From the NCBI GenBank assembly GCA_964036665.1, contig OZ038530.1, forward strand, positions 17,754,001-17,818,000: DNA of 64,000 nucleotides, read 5' to 3'. Positions 47,474 to 59,600 of the stretch are shown here, piece by piece. The number at the start of each line of letters is the position of its first letter. Positions within the stretch are counted from its first letter, which is position 1. The notes beneath the pieces are model-generated. The model searched no databases, was not told the DNA's origin, and was given only the letters and a program-made list of their open reading frames with translations. The DNA comes from Gordius sp. MW1. Lineage: Eukaryota > Nematomorpha > Gordioida > Gordea > Gordiidae. The translations under genes and the position numbers were made by a program.

Positions 47474-47822
47474 TCAGTCACTCCAAACTTTTACTTTATC
47501 CTCTAGAAACCTCACCTCTAGAATCTGTAAGTTTATACTTTTACATTTTTTATAGAAGTAACATTTTTATCTTTATATATTAATATTTTATATAATATTA
47601 ACAGATGGTGCCTCTGCCTCAACTACTGCCCCTCAGTCACTTAAAACTTGTATTTTACCCTCTAACATCCTCACCTCTAGAATTTGTAAGTTTGTATTTG
47701 AACATTTTTAAATTTTATCTTTATATATTAATATTTATAGATGGTGCCTCTGCCTCAACTACTGCTCCTCAGTCACTGCAAACTTGTACGTTGCCCTCTA
47801 CCATCCTCACCTCTAAATTATA
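47474..47822 (+). repeat. Tandem array of Ser/Thr-rich mini-exon units (three copies, 136-base period)
   Basis: Units 2 and 3 start at 47605 and 47741, each right after an AG acceptor (...ACAG|ATGGTGCC and ...TATAG|ATGGTGCC), and encode DGASASTTAPQSL. Units 1 and 2 end in a donor with a consensus site: TCTAGAATC|T and TCTAGAATT|T followed by GTAAGTTT. Unit 1 (from about 47474) has lost the 5' half of the exon. Unit 3 ends in a stop (TAA near 47819) without a donor. Splicing units would add about 29 residues per copy. I cannot identify the parent gene; upstream exons were not found. Confidence 0.5.
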
Positions 47823-48256
47823 ATGAACAAATTCAATTAATTTATATGTATTAAGTTTTTTAAACTATTATAAAAACAGTGGGGAACTTAAATAATTATT
47901 ATATATAAAGGATCTTATAATCCCTGATGATCTTAGGAGTCATTTTTTTGGTTTTAATCTTTTATAAGTGATCCAAATCTATATAAATTTAGCTTATTAA
48001 ATTTTGTTTTACAACTGATAAAGCTGTTATAATATAAATAATGATATTGTTATTCTTTTAATAAATATATATTTTTTTTTAGCCATTAAATAACATCTTT
48101 ACTGGAAAAAGATATTAAAACCATGTTTGTCAAATATCATTATTAGACATTGAAACAAGAATAATGAATTTTATTTGAAGCAAATGTAAAGTAAAATCCC
48201 CACTCAAATGAGGTCACCAATACCTATTTTTAATATATTATTTAGTTTAAATAAAA

Positions 48257-48618
48257 TTATAACCAGTACTTTTCATTAATCTTGGCCCATGTATGGTTTA
48301 TACCAAGATGTGCCCCAAAGCTTTGGCCTACAATAGTTCCTTCCATACCATTGTGATACAAAGTAAGGATCTGTTTCTTTTCCTCAGAATCCATAACTAC
48401 CCTTAAATCTATCTCTAACAAAATAAAAAAGTTTCACTTTAAGTACCTGTTTTCTGGTTGCAAAATTTTGCTGTTCTTTTTACAAACAGAAAATTTCCCT
48501 TAACATAGTAACCTTTAGATTTCCTAACAAAATAAGTTCTCTGTTTGCGTGTAAAGATTTCAGGTATAGTTCCATTTACCAGGTACTCTTTAATGTCACT
48601 AAAACAAATTCTGCCATT
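48257..48618 (-). CDS. Small two-exon gene or fragment with gypsy-integrase-like zinc domain (H2C2, GIN1-like)
   Basis: Exon A 48618-48447 and exon B 48414-48257 are joined by a 32-base intron with good ends (CAG|GTACTT and TTGTTAG|AG). The protein reads FSDIKEYLVNGTIP, RKSKGYYVKGNFLF, then VVMDSEEKKQILTLYHNG and GAHLGINHTWAKINEKYW before a stop. This is the N-terminal segment of integrase-like proteins in which H..GHxGxxKTxxKIxxxYYW forms the His half of the H2C2 zinc finger. The Cys pair and the DDE core are absent. A splice acceptor precedes exon A, so more 5' exons may exist toward 48700-48900. It lies tail-away (divergent) from PNKP. Confidence 0.5.
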
Positions 48619-48944
48619 CTATAAAATTAAAAAAACATATTAACTATATATTAGATCATATAAACATGATAAGTGTAACTTACTCTTAAGAATGAATGAT
48701 TTAAATAACTAATACTTTTGATATGTTTTGAATATCTAAATAAAATAATAAAGCCTTTAAAGATCATATAATAAGACTTAATTGGAGATGTTTGACATTT
48801 CTCACTTCATAAATTTAAAATAAACGGTAAAGCACAGCGCGTCCTGATTGGTCGAGAAAAAAATATCAGAATCCTGTCATCCTGATATTTTGTTAATGGT
48901 TATACTTATATGACCCTTGGTTCGTTGACTTGATACCATTTAAA
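48619..48944. promoter_or_regulatory. Putative bidirectional promoter between the H2C2 gene and PNKP
   Basis: A 326-base interval between divergent reading frames. It contains CTGATTGG (a CCAAT box in reverse, about 48853) and a nearby inverted pair ATATCAG/CTGATAT (about 48868 and 48890). Inference from position and motifs only. Confidence 0.3.
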
Positions 48945-51900
48945 ATGCCTAATAAATCAAAAAAAGCGAAAATTGATGATTATCTTTTGAATACTATTTC
49001 GGATAAGTGGATTGATAAAGGCACCTTTTACGTCTATCAGAATCTAGAATATATATATTCAGATAAAGTAATAAATGACACTATATTAATTTGATTATGT
49101 TGTATTTTTATGATTAAAATTCATTGATTGATTATATATGTCACTTATATTTTTTTAAATATTAGTCCCTTAAGATAATTATTTCTTAAAGTATATTAAT
49201 TTGGCATTAAATTATAAATTTTATTATAATGATTTTTAAGTTATATACAAATAATTTAAAAAATATTAAGCAAGGCTTAGTAAATTTAATAACACTAAAG
49301 TAGATTAATCTATCAGATTGTATATGAAAAACAAGATAATTATAAAAAGGTAAGCTTATTATAAAATAATTTGTTTATATCAAAAGATAGCAGCATTTGA
49401 TTTAGATGGTACTCTTATTACCACAAAATCAGGGAAGGTCTTCCCAAAGGATGAAAATGATTGGTGTCTATGGGGCTCAAAGCATGAATTATTAAAATCA
49501 AAAATAATAGAAAGTCATCAACAAGGATATAGAATTGTTATATTTTCAAATCAGGTAATGCAGCTTATCAGATATATTCATTTATATCTTGTTTTTTAAA
49601 TGTATTATCAATTTTTAAACTGTTTCGGCATCGTAAAATAAATATATTTAATTGATTATATATGTACCTTTTAGAGAGGTATACTCAAACAAGATATGAC
49701 TTTGGGCAAATTCAAGTCAAAAATAGAATCAGTAGTTAAGTGTTTAGTTGGGGACTCAATTTCTTGTACTGTTTTATTTGCAACCGGCAATGATTATTAT
49801 AGAAAGCCATTGCCTGGTATGTGGGAGTATATCGAAGAAAATGCTAATTCACCCATTTCTCGACTCGACTCTTTTTTTGTTGGAGGTATAATATAACCTA
49901 TTTATGTTTATAAATTATTAGTTATTAATTATAAAAAAATATCCGTTTATAGTTAAAAATATTTTGAAAAATGCATTGATAATCTTAACAGTTGTTAAAA
50001 ATACACTAGCTTTAGTTGTCTTACAAGTTATAATATATTTTGTTTTGCTTAATTAGTTTTACAATTTTTAAAATGCAAAAAATTATTTTCCACTACATAA
50101 AATTTGATTTTTTCTTTAATATTCTACTCTTCTATATATGTAATTTACTAAATTAACATTGTTTACTGTTTTTAAACATATTTTTAAGTTTATTGATTAA
50201 TTCCATCAAAATATTTTTTATATTTAATTGCAGGTTAATTTAAAAAAATATTTTAAATGTCTTTTCAAAATTATATTTTATTAGATGCAGCCGGGCGGGA
50301 TAAATCTCATAATCGGAAGAAAAAAGATTTCTCAGCCTCTGATCGTTTATTCGCCATAAATTTGGGTCTAGGAAAATTTTACACGCCCGAAGAATTTTTT
50401 TACGACCTCCCTACCGAACCATTTATCATGCCTGCTTTCGACCCCAAAAACTTTATAATTCAGCCCCCTACATCCTTATTAAACCCAACAAATGCTGAAA
50501 TATGGTCTCAACACAGAGAAGTTTTAATTTCATTCGCTTTTTAAATAATTTTCTTTGTAAATTACAAACTTTTATTGCGTGCTATATCTATACCTTACAC
50601 AAGTATTGTAAAATGGCTGGATTTTGTTTGTCCAACCATTGGTTTTGGTCGACTAAACATAAGTGGATTAAAGGTTTTTTGCTCTATTTCCCTAAGTCGA
50701 TCTCTAAGCTTAGTCGAAATTTGTAAAATAGACCATAGTCGACCGTTCGTTAGTCTTAGTAAAACCAAAGGTCGACCAAACAAACCCAGCCGTTTTTACA
50801 ACACTACCTTACACCCGTAAAGCTAGTCCCGGTTTAAAATAATTTCGATAATTTGATATTTCGACATTATTATTAAAATTTAAAGATAACTTTTGTTTTG
50901 TTTGCGATTAATATGTCTTTTGCATGGGGATAGGGGGAGGCAGGGAGGGGCGGCTGTCCCCTCTAAATTTTAAAAGGCTTTAAATTGAATATAAAAGTTT
51001 CGAAAATAATTATATCATTTTGCCTCTCCTTAAGCCATTATTGCCCCCCCCCTCTAATCCAAATCCTGGTACGCCTGTGGTCTTATGCATATTTCTTAAA
51101 ATTTATGACTAAAATATTTTGGGGCTTCAATTAATTTTAGGCTGGAAAAGTTGGGCAGCTTTAATGATATGGGGAATGGCTCGACCTGCTGAGGGCGATC
51201 AATTTTGTTATAAAAATTGGGCCTGGCCGGGTTTTAGCAGTAAATTTACGAAAATCCGACTTTTGATTTGCACCATAAGTATAAAAATTTTAAAAAGTTT
51301 TGATTAAGCTTTACTGATCGATTGAATAATCTTAAGCTTTTATCAATTTAAGGTTAAAATTTAAACCTTGTATATGAAAATGTATATGTCAATGGTTTGT
51401 CATTACCATTTTAAGACTTGTACTCATTGAACTATCATTCCACTGAAGTCAAGTACTCACCCAGCTTTATTTTAAGCCAAAAAATTTGTATCTTAATATC
51501 AAAGTTCTACAATAAATCTTTCTCCGACACATGCATGGGCTTACACAAGATTGGAATTAGAGGGGGGGGGGCAATAATAATTTAGGGAGAGGCAAAATGA
51601 TAATTTTTGGTATTAGAGGGGGGCAGCCGCCCCTCCTTGCATCCTCTTGGCTACGCCCATGGACACATGGGTTTGGCCCTTGGTGAATATGAACAATTGT
51701 TTTATATTATATTTTAATCGTTTTTGTATACTTGATATCAATAAATATATAATAGTGAAAGTAATAATTAACAAACAGGGGAATAAATAAAGGTTAACAA
51801 CACTGTTTTATTATTACAAAAATGGAAAGTGAAGTTATCGTGAAATATACCGCCGTACATATTTTTGTAATAATAGAATAAACAGCGATATGAATAATGT

Positions 51901-54452
51901 CTCTAAGTTTTTACGTATTCAAATTATGTAACAAAGGGTGTAAATAATGATGTCCGTAATTAAGCTTTACAGGTGCCATGTATTATTTTTAGCTAACATG
52001 ACCTACGATTGATCATAAATTTGCTATACAATATGCCTAATATACTTGATGAACTTATATCGTAGATGATTATAATGGTTGGGTACCCAGCTTCTGGTAA
52101 AAGCCATTTCGTGCAAAACAAACTAGTAAATCCGCAAGCTACCACCACACAAAATGGGGAGTCTTCTGACATGGCCAAGCATCCAAAATATATTAGAATA
52201 AATATGGATACGCTAAAGACTCGGGCGAAATGTGAAAACACATGTAGAGATGTGTTATCCACCAAGGGTATACAGGGTAAAACTAATATATCAGATACTC
52301 TCTCATTAACTTTATGATTAATCGTAATTTAAATTGATTAAAAAACTACTTTTTTTAGCTAATAATGATACAGTAATTATACAAAAATTATTAGAAAATA
52401 ACATTAAAGAAAACGATTATTCAAATTTACCAAGGGCCAAAATATATGTGTCCATGGACTTAGATAAGGGAGGCAGGAAGGTGCGGGTGCTTCCTTTTAA
52501 ATCCAAATTTTTTTAAAATTTAATATAATTATGGTTAAAGATGCAAGAAATTATTATTTTGTAACTTTATTTAGCTATTATTGTTGCATCTACAAGTTTA
52601 TTCGCTAGAAAGTAATGCAACCACTAGTTAGTATTTATTTATTTAAACTAGATTTCTAGTGGATCTATAGGAGGCCAAGAGTCCGAAAATTATTTATCAT
52701 TGTATTTGGCAATGAGGATTCGGTTCTTTGCTTGAATAAAATGTTGGTCAGTATTTTTTTGGACCACAAGGTTTGGGTTTATAACTCATTAATTATTTAA
52801 CTACAATGTTGTATGAAATGAATTAACTTTAGCTATTTCATCGTTATTTTTGTTAGGGATTTGACTTCATTTTATCAATCTAACCGAACTTACTTAAACC
52901 TTTTCCCCCCGCCACTCGCAAAGTCAAATTGAACATTATAGACATTTAATGTCTAACGAGGCGCATTCGTGATGACGCGAGAAGCGAAAAAAAGCGAAGT
53001 GAAGTTTTGAGCTAATTTATCAAACTATTCATTCTTTTTGAATATCTTTATATTATTCGTAAAATTTATCATATATCACGAAAATAACAATTGTAAATAG
53101 GATGCCTTAGTGAAACCGCAGACGATTATTTTCGCCTGCGGCAAAAAGCGAACGAAAATAAGATACAATTATTTTATACTTTTCGCGCGATGGTTAAAAT
53201 TTTTTTGGTATGTAGGTATTTTTTATATAATTTTATATGTTTATAAAATAATTACGATCCTATCAATGAATACCATTGATATATGATAAATTTCACGATG
53301 AATATAAAGATATTCAGAAAAAAGAATGAATAGTTTGATATATTAGCTCAAAACTTCACTTCGCTTTTTTTCGCTTCGCGCGTCTTCACGAACGCCCCCT
53401 AATTCTCTTTATAATCATAGAGATTGGTGTCTTGTTATTAAAAAATACTCGCTTCCTAAGGCCTTCAAATTTAAAGACCATATGCTTTGACTAATTTTGC
53501 TTTTATTTAATTTTTTGAGGGTATTAACAGTTACTAGGCTAATTCAAATATATGACCGGGAATGTTATATATTTTACTATAAAAGGCGACAATAAAATGA
53601 CGTCGATAGTTATAGACAATACCAACCCCGATCGGGCTAGTCGCAAAATCTATTTGGATATGGCCCGACAATTTAAAGTGCCCGTGCGTTGTTTCTTGAT
53701 GCAAACCACATTCGATCAATGCATCCATAACGAAAGATACCGAAGGCTAGTCGGGACTGAAGGCAAGGCTAAATCAAGCGTTCCCGAATCCGTTTTCCAT
53801 ATTTACAAGTTTTACATTTATAAATTTATTATTGATGACAGCTCTGTTTTATATGCAGGAATCGTTCTAAGTGTAGTCAAGGGCGGGGGGCAGGGAGGGG
53901 CGGCTGCCGCCCTCTAAATCCAAAAATTTGTTGAAATTTTTTAAAATTATTATTAAAATTTCAAAAAATGATCATTTTGTTCCTCCCTAAATCATTATTG
54001 CCCCTTTCTAATCCCGATGCTGGTTACGCCATTGAAATCATCCCTTTAACTCAAATATATATTGTCGTTTTTTGATCATTTCCAATATTATTTTCTAATC
54101 CATGTTCATAAGGTTTAATGCTTTAAAATCTAAAAGGGTAATTTTTGCCACTCGTTCTGCTTACGCAAAAGATTTCCTAATTTAGCTTTGTTTGTTTGTA
54201 AAATTCTTTTAGGTAATTTTTAACGATTATTTGCTTTTTAATAATATATGTAATCACGATTCTCATCCAAAGGTTACTAAGTTTTATTATCCACGTTTGA
54301 ATAGAGTAATTTATAATTTATTGTTTCAAAATTTTAGATCGAAGTTTCAAGAACCAAGCTTCGTAGAGGGAATTAAGGAAATAATTAGAGTGGCTTTCAT
54401 CCCAAATTTTAAGGACGAAGAGCAAAAGAAATTATATAGCCTCTATCAATAA
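48945..54452 (+). CDS. PNKP: Bifunctional polynucleotide kinase 3'-phosphatase
   Basis: Repairs DNA strand-break ends by removing 3' phosphate and adding 5' phosphate, in the nucleus and probably mitochondria. Exons: 48945-49067, 49387-49554, 49675-49885, 50285-50520, 52066-52267, 53586 to about 53749 (or 53791), 54213-54452. Phosphatase motifs: FDLDGTL, IFSNQ, YRKP, FVGDAAGR. Kinase motifs: Walker A GYPASGKS at the start of exon 5, then NMDTL and IDNTNPDRASR, QxxxNERYR. The end FQEPSFVEGI...LYSLYQ matches the family C-terminus. About 447 residues; the N-terminal FHA domain of vertebrate PNKP is not seen, only a 41-residue basic leader (KKAKIDDYLL). The exon 4 donor is GTTTTA, which is unusual. 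The exon 6 end is the least certain point. Introns hold several MITEs. Confidence 0.92.
50601..50806. mobile_element. hAT-type MITE (copy 6) with perfect target duplication, PNKP intron 4
   Basis: AGTATTGTAAAATGGCTGG and GCCGTTTTTACAACACTA ends; flanked on both sides by CCTTACAC (50593-50600 and 50807-50814). This copy fixes the family as hAT. Confidence 0.9.
50923..51080. mobile_element. MITE of the GGGCGTAGCCA family, PNKP intron 4
   Basis: GGAGGCAGGGAGGGGCGGCTG left block and TCATTATTG-like/CCCCCTCTAATCC right block, worn ends. Confidence 0.75.
51533..51662. mobile_element. MITE of the GGGCGTAGCCA family (reversed), PNKP intron 4
   Basis: GCATGGGCTTACACAAG left (degraded) and TTGGCTACGCCCATGG right; GGGGGGCAGCCGCCCCTCC near the right end. 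Confidence 0.8.
52455..52545. mobile_element. Truncated MITE of the GGGCGTAGCCA family, PNKP intron 5
   Basis: GGGAGGCAGGAAGGTGCGGG followed by TTTTAAATCCAAATTTTT, the left part of the family only. Confidence 0.55.
52957..53400. mobile_element. TIR element of about 440 bp, PNKP intron 5
   Basis: AAGCGAAAAAAAGCGAAGTG (from 52983) pairs with CACTTCGCTTTTTTTCGCTT (from 53356). The inverted match continues outward (GCGCATTCGTGATGACGCG versus CGCGTCTTCACGAACGCCCC) and inward (TTTATCAAACTATTCATTC and its complement). There is no coding capacity. Confidence 0.8.
53872..54034. mobile_element. MITE of the GGGCGTAGCCA family, PNKP intron 6
   Basis: GGGGCAGGGAGGGGCGGCTGC left block, ATCATTATTGCCCC and GCTGGTTACGCC right end. 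A short reading frame running through it from PNKP exon 6 is read-through into the intron. Confidence 0.8.
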
Positions 54453-56650
54453 CAAATTTTATTTTAATCTTAGGTTTTTCGAATATACTTCTGTTATCTA
54501 ATCTAACCTCCGTATGATAGCAAATTTAGTTATATTTTATATTTGCAATAAAATAAAGGGTATATCGTGTTTTTAAGCTAATAACCTCTCCTGAGCTTAT
54601 TTATAAAAATTAGTTTTTTCTTAGGAGTCTTCATTTTTGTGTATAAAATATAAGGCTATCTAAGAGTATCTAGAAACTGCAAGTTTTAATTAGAAAGATA
54701 AATAAAATAAAAGCTTTTTCAGCTCCATCCCGGGTCTTCTAGCGTTTATATATATATAATTATTAAGTTGATAATTAATGTTTGGTGACATTGTTCTAGT
54801 TTTAAAATATTGATATTTTCCAATTTTGTCTAACAATTTTTATTGTTTTGCACTAGCAGTTTTGGTGAAAAAGCAATTTTTACGCATTACTAAACTAATT
54901 ACGAACCTCACATCATTTGAATAGGCCTATTTTTACAACTTTCACTCTGTAGAAAAATTTGATTGAGAGAGTGAAAATTACATATAAGGTTTATATGTGA
55001 AAACTAAAAGTTGCAATCCAAATACTTGATACCATCAGCCTTTTAGAACACTGTTGCTGCAACCTATAAGCTATATAAGATGGGCTTTGTTCGCTATTTG
55101 TTGTTAGGGTATGGCTTTATATAAATATTTCACTTTTGCTTCTTATTGTTATTTGAGAAAGGCATATATACTAATAAAATTAAGTAAATATTCACTTGAT
55201 GGATTAATTACAATTATCGAAATATTATATATAATTCTAATGATAGGCTTATAAGAAATAGGGGAAGTAAAACTTATGTATAAATCATTAGTACAATATT
55301 AAGTCATAAATTGTCTACAGTCTTTATGTAAGATTTGTTGATACTTTTACATTTTAACGGGTTTAAAAACAGAATCCAAAAATTAAATTTTTTTAAATAA
55401 AAATTTTTAATTTCTCAATTAATCATGATTTATATTTCTATAACAAAACTTTGATATGTGATAAATTTTCACAAAATTTACAAATAAAATTTATGTTTTT
55501 TTCAAATAGTATATAAATGGTAGGTTTGTTTTATTAAGTCAAAAAATATACAAACCTACAAATTAATATAAGAAAACTCTTGTATTATTAAGCAACTAAA
55601 GAATGCTAATATTTAGAAGCAACATTGTATCATGTCAATTTTCGGCCTCGAAATTAAAATATCGTCTCTTCTCTGTTTTTCGAGACGAGATAAGACCGAG
55701 AGATTTTTCGGATTTCCCGCAAAGAATATAAGGTACAATTTTGCGTGATAACTTCGTTAAGGAACAAATTCCTTAATCATTAAAATATTTTAAAGCATTA
55801 GATTATTTTTTTTATCACTTTCTTCCAAATAACAAGTTTATATTTATGGGATCATATTTAATTTTGAACCATTTTAATAAACAAGTTTTTAACCCCATTT
55901 TAAAATAATACTACTAACTTGTTGCTATCATGGTTTTTAAGCTAGAACAACTAATAAACCTTCTTTTATTAAATAAAACTATATTGTGGGTATGGCATTT
56001 TATAGAATATTTATATTTAAAATATACTGAAACGAAATAGAAATAATGAGTGAATTTCAAAGTAAAAGCTCTAATTCAAAAAATATTACATTTATTGAAA
56101 AAAGTGATCTAAAGATAATAGCACTTCATGGGCTTATAAAGAAACTAAACTATTTCTTAAACTTCTGTTAAATAAAATAAAATGTTATAAAAAAGTCAAA
56201 TATCATTTGATGTAGTTCTTCTGTCAACTAATTAGCATTCACCCACAATAGTATTAGGCTGAGTTTAGAAGTTTTGACCAAAAAACCTTTGGCCTGTATA
56301 TGTTTAATCTATTAAAACCAATGGTAGACCAAACAAAACTAAGCCCTTTTCACAACACCAACCCTGATCATCATAAGGTGTTTCTACAGGTTTACGCATG
56401 TGCTAGTTATTAAGCACGAGGTGTTTAATACATTCCAAGCCAATTTTAAATGCAAATTTCCATCAAAATTTCAACGATTCGATCAGTAAATCAATTAACT
56501 TCAATTTTTCGCCGAGTGGTTTAAAGTTTTAAACTTCCCTATATATAATCCATGAAATCATCACAACAAATCAAACGCGACGTTATCCTTGATGGAGTTA
56601 ATAGAAATGACGTTGCAATAATGATTTAGAAAAAGAATTCACTAAAAGAT
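54453..56650. other. Intergenic sequence, AT-rich
   Basis: No supported gene. 55640-55720 holds an AGACGAGA-rich remnant (GAGACGAGATAAGACCGAG). 56215-56359 holds the right half of a hAT-type MITE (GACCAAACAAAACTAAGCCC, CACAACAC). The rest is simple AT-rich sequence. Confidence 0.5.
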
Positions 56651-59600
56651 ATGTTTATCACTAATCCAATAATTCTCTACTTGTTATTACTTCCAGCTTA
56701 TTTGGTAATAAGAGTGAAAGGTATAGAATCTCAGGTCGTTGAAGAAACAGTCGAGGACAATTCCACTGCGAATTATGAGAAATATTACCGCGAATTTGAG
56801 TGCTGTTACACTTTCCTCAACTCTTACCTAGGTAATTAATAATATCGAATTGGCTAAGATATGATTTCTGATCATATTTGATAGTACTCTGGTTAATTTA
56901 GTTTAGAGACCTGCAACGGGCCTATTTAGGTCACTAGGCCGGCGCTTTATAAAAATTTACAAGCCCTGGCATGTCAAAATATTATATTACAGGCCTGGGG
57001 CCGGCCCGCTAATTTTATACAATGGCTGAGCCCGGGCCGGGCTAGTATAAAAAATATTTTGATTTTTGTTACAAATGTTAATAGTATTTTTGTAAAAATT
57101 ATAAATTATCAATAAATTTCGCTCAGACGACTTCCTTTTTCTTTTAAGGAGCAACCTACAGGTAAAAAAATTGCCAAAACTAGGGAGGAATTGTAGTTGT
57201 CTTACATAAAACCATATACAACACGCTAAATGTTATTAAAACCTTATTTAAAAGTACAATGTTTTTAATATAGTTACTTGCCTTTTTTTGTACCATTTTG
57301 AATCTTTTTTAATATGGAATGAAAAGCAGTGATTTTTTATACAGTAAACTAGAAGAAAATATAAATTTTAAACTTTGTTTTCAAATTTTTAAATATGTAC
57401 GTATACCAAATCTTACATAAGCTTGTAATAAAACTTCTCTAAATATTGCATTAATTTACCGTTGCTAGACGGTATATATGAGGATGCAATAACGGGCAGC
57501 TGCTCCCCCACATAAATTCAAAATTTCTTAATCAAAAAAATATCTTTCACCCCTCCATACCTTTAATTTATATCCTGGTTACGCCAATGGGATGGGAGTA
57601 CGTGCATATATAATCTATTATCATGGGCGTAGGCAGGTGGGGGGGGGGGGCCGCCCCCCCTTCTTCATAAATAAGAATTTTTCTTTTTTTTAATGTAAAA
57701 ATTGGGAAAAATTAGTGTTTCGCCCCCCCCCCCCCTAATTGAAATTGGTGACTTTTTTTTTTGCTCTCACTTAGTCTCGGCGAATATTTTTTGCTCGCCG
57801 CCCTTAATCCGAAAGCTGGCTACGCCCATGTCTATTATTAACAGTTATATTGCGCGTTATTGCACGAACCATGAATTACGACAAATGGGCGTAGCCAGGG
57901 GGGGGGGCCGCCCCCCCCCCTAAATGGAAAAAAAAAATTTCAATGCAAAAAACCCTATAAATTAAAAAAATTTATGTTTTGCCCCCCCCCCTCCTAATTA
58001 AACTTTTGAACGTTTCGCCCCCCCCCAATCCAAAACCTTGCTACGCCCATGAACAAATACAATTTAATTTTACTTGTTAATGTATAAACATCAAATATTT
58101 ATAAATTAGAGTATGTAAAAACACACCTTTGTTTTAAACTTTATAAAACTCAAATAAAATCTAATTGAGGGGCAGCCGCCCCCCCCCCTGCCTTCTCCCC
58201 GTAAATGGAACAGGCTAGGGACATGTCTGTGACCATCGTTAAATTTTTATCTCCATCACACATACCAATGTGAATTAGCTCATCGTTTTATTAACCAGCC
58301 AAGTACATATTTTATCTCCTTATGTTGAAATTATCCCCATTGTATTACCCTAACCAATAAAACTAGCCGTAAACTACTTTAAGTTCTGGATAAATCTAAG
58401 GTGGTATCAAAGAGATAGATTGCAAAATATCTCTTTTAAATTATTTTAAGAAAAATCCCCAACAGTATACTCATTATTTCTGAAAAGTTTTAATATTTGT
58501 CCCTCACCCGTTATACAAACACATATACCTAAATTATAACTCATTAAATAAACAGTTTTTGAGAGTGCATTTTAACAATTTGACATCCCTATAGGTAAGG
58601 CCTTAACCAACTGCCAATGCATGTATTGCGTTAGGGAACCTTACATGGAAATTTACAAAGCTTCCATACTTTGCCAATTCATACCGAACTCCCATATCTT
58701 TCCCTTTATGAGAACCATACGGAAGCTCATCAATCTAAGCGAAGAGGCTAAAGTGCGATCGATAGAGGAAACGCGAGAGATAGCCGTTTCCGAGTTGAAG
58801 ATGGAATTAATGAACCTGAAGTCGTCTACCAAGAGCGCCACCTTAAAGTCGGGAGAGCGATTCAGTAGTCAGCCCATTTACACAGTACCGACGAGCATAT
58901 TGTCGCGAGAGGGTTTGGCAATGTACAACTCCTCGGTGCCGGGTGGCAACGTATCAAACACGGTGCTGACAGAAAACTTTTTATCGCCCTACCAATACGT
59001 GGAAACGTTGATTCTCAGCAACTGCTACATCGTAACGGTGGAGGTTAAAGCGTTTAAGGAATGCGGTAGCTTGAGCTATCTCGATTTGAGCCACAACAAC
59101 TTGACTTTTCTAGACAAAACCTCGTTTACTTATTGCGATCTACAGGTTTTGTTGTTGCACAACAACGGATTCAAAACCCTTTCGGCCATCCCCGCCCTAT
59201 ACATTTACTCAGCCAATAACATGGCGGTCACAGTGTTTGATAACCCGATAGCTTGCGACTGCAAATTCATCGAATCCACTTGCGATTATGGGGCATTCGA
59301 TTTCGAAGATGAAACGTATGGTCCGATGCGGAGGCGATACGACAAACGAACAACGTTCCCCTTCACCTTCCCACGCAACGTGTTTTGTTGGGCACAGCTA
59401 AATAATTCGTCGCCCACTTGTTTGTCAATACTGAGCGCCGTTCAGCTCATGTGGAACACGACATGCCTTCAGGTTTGATCATGGCAACATACGTTTTTAT
59501 TTAGTTTGCCCTGAGAACTGAGCTCAAATAATTTTGGAATTTGATCGAATAATCTGATTCAGAAGGCATACATGGTCTGTATACAATATATTACCTACTC

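Noticed and set aside
53750-53917. Extension of the PNKP exon 6 frame to 53917
   Set aside because: Runs into a MITE; it is read-through of an intron, not coding sequence.
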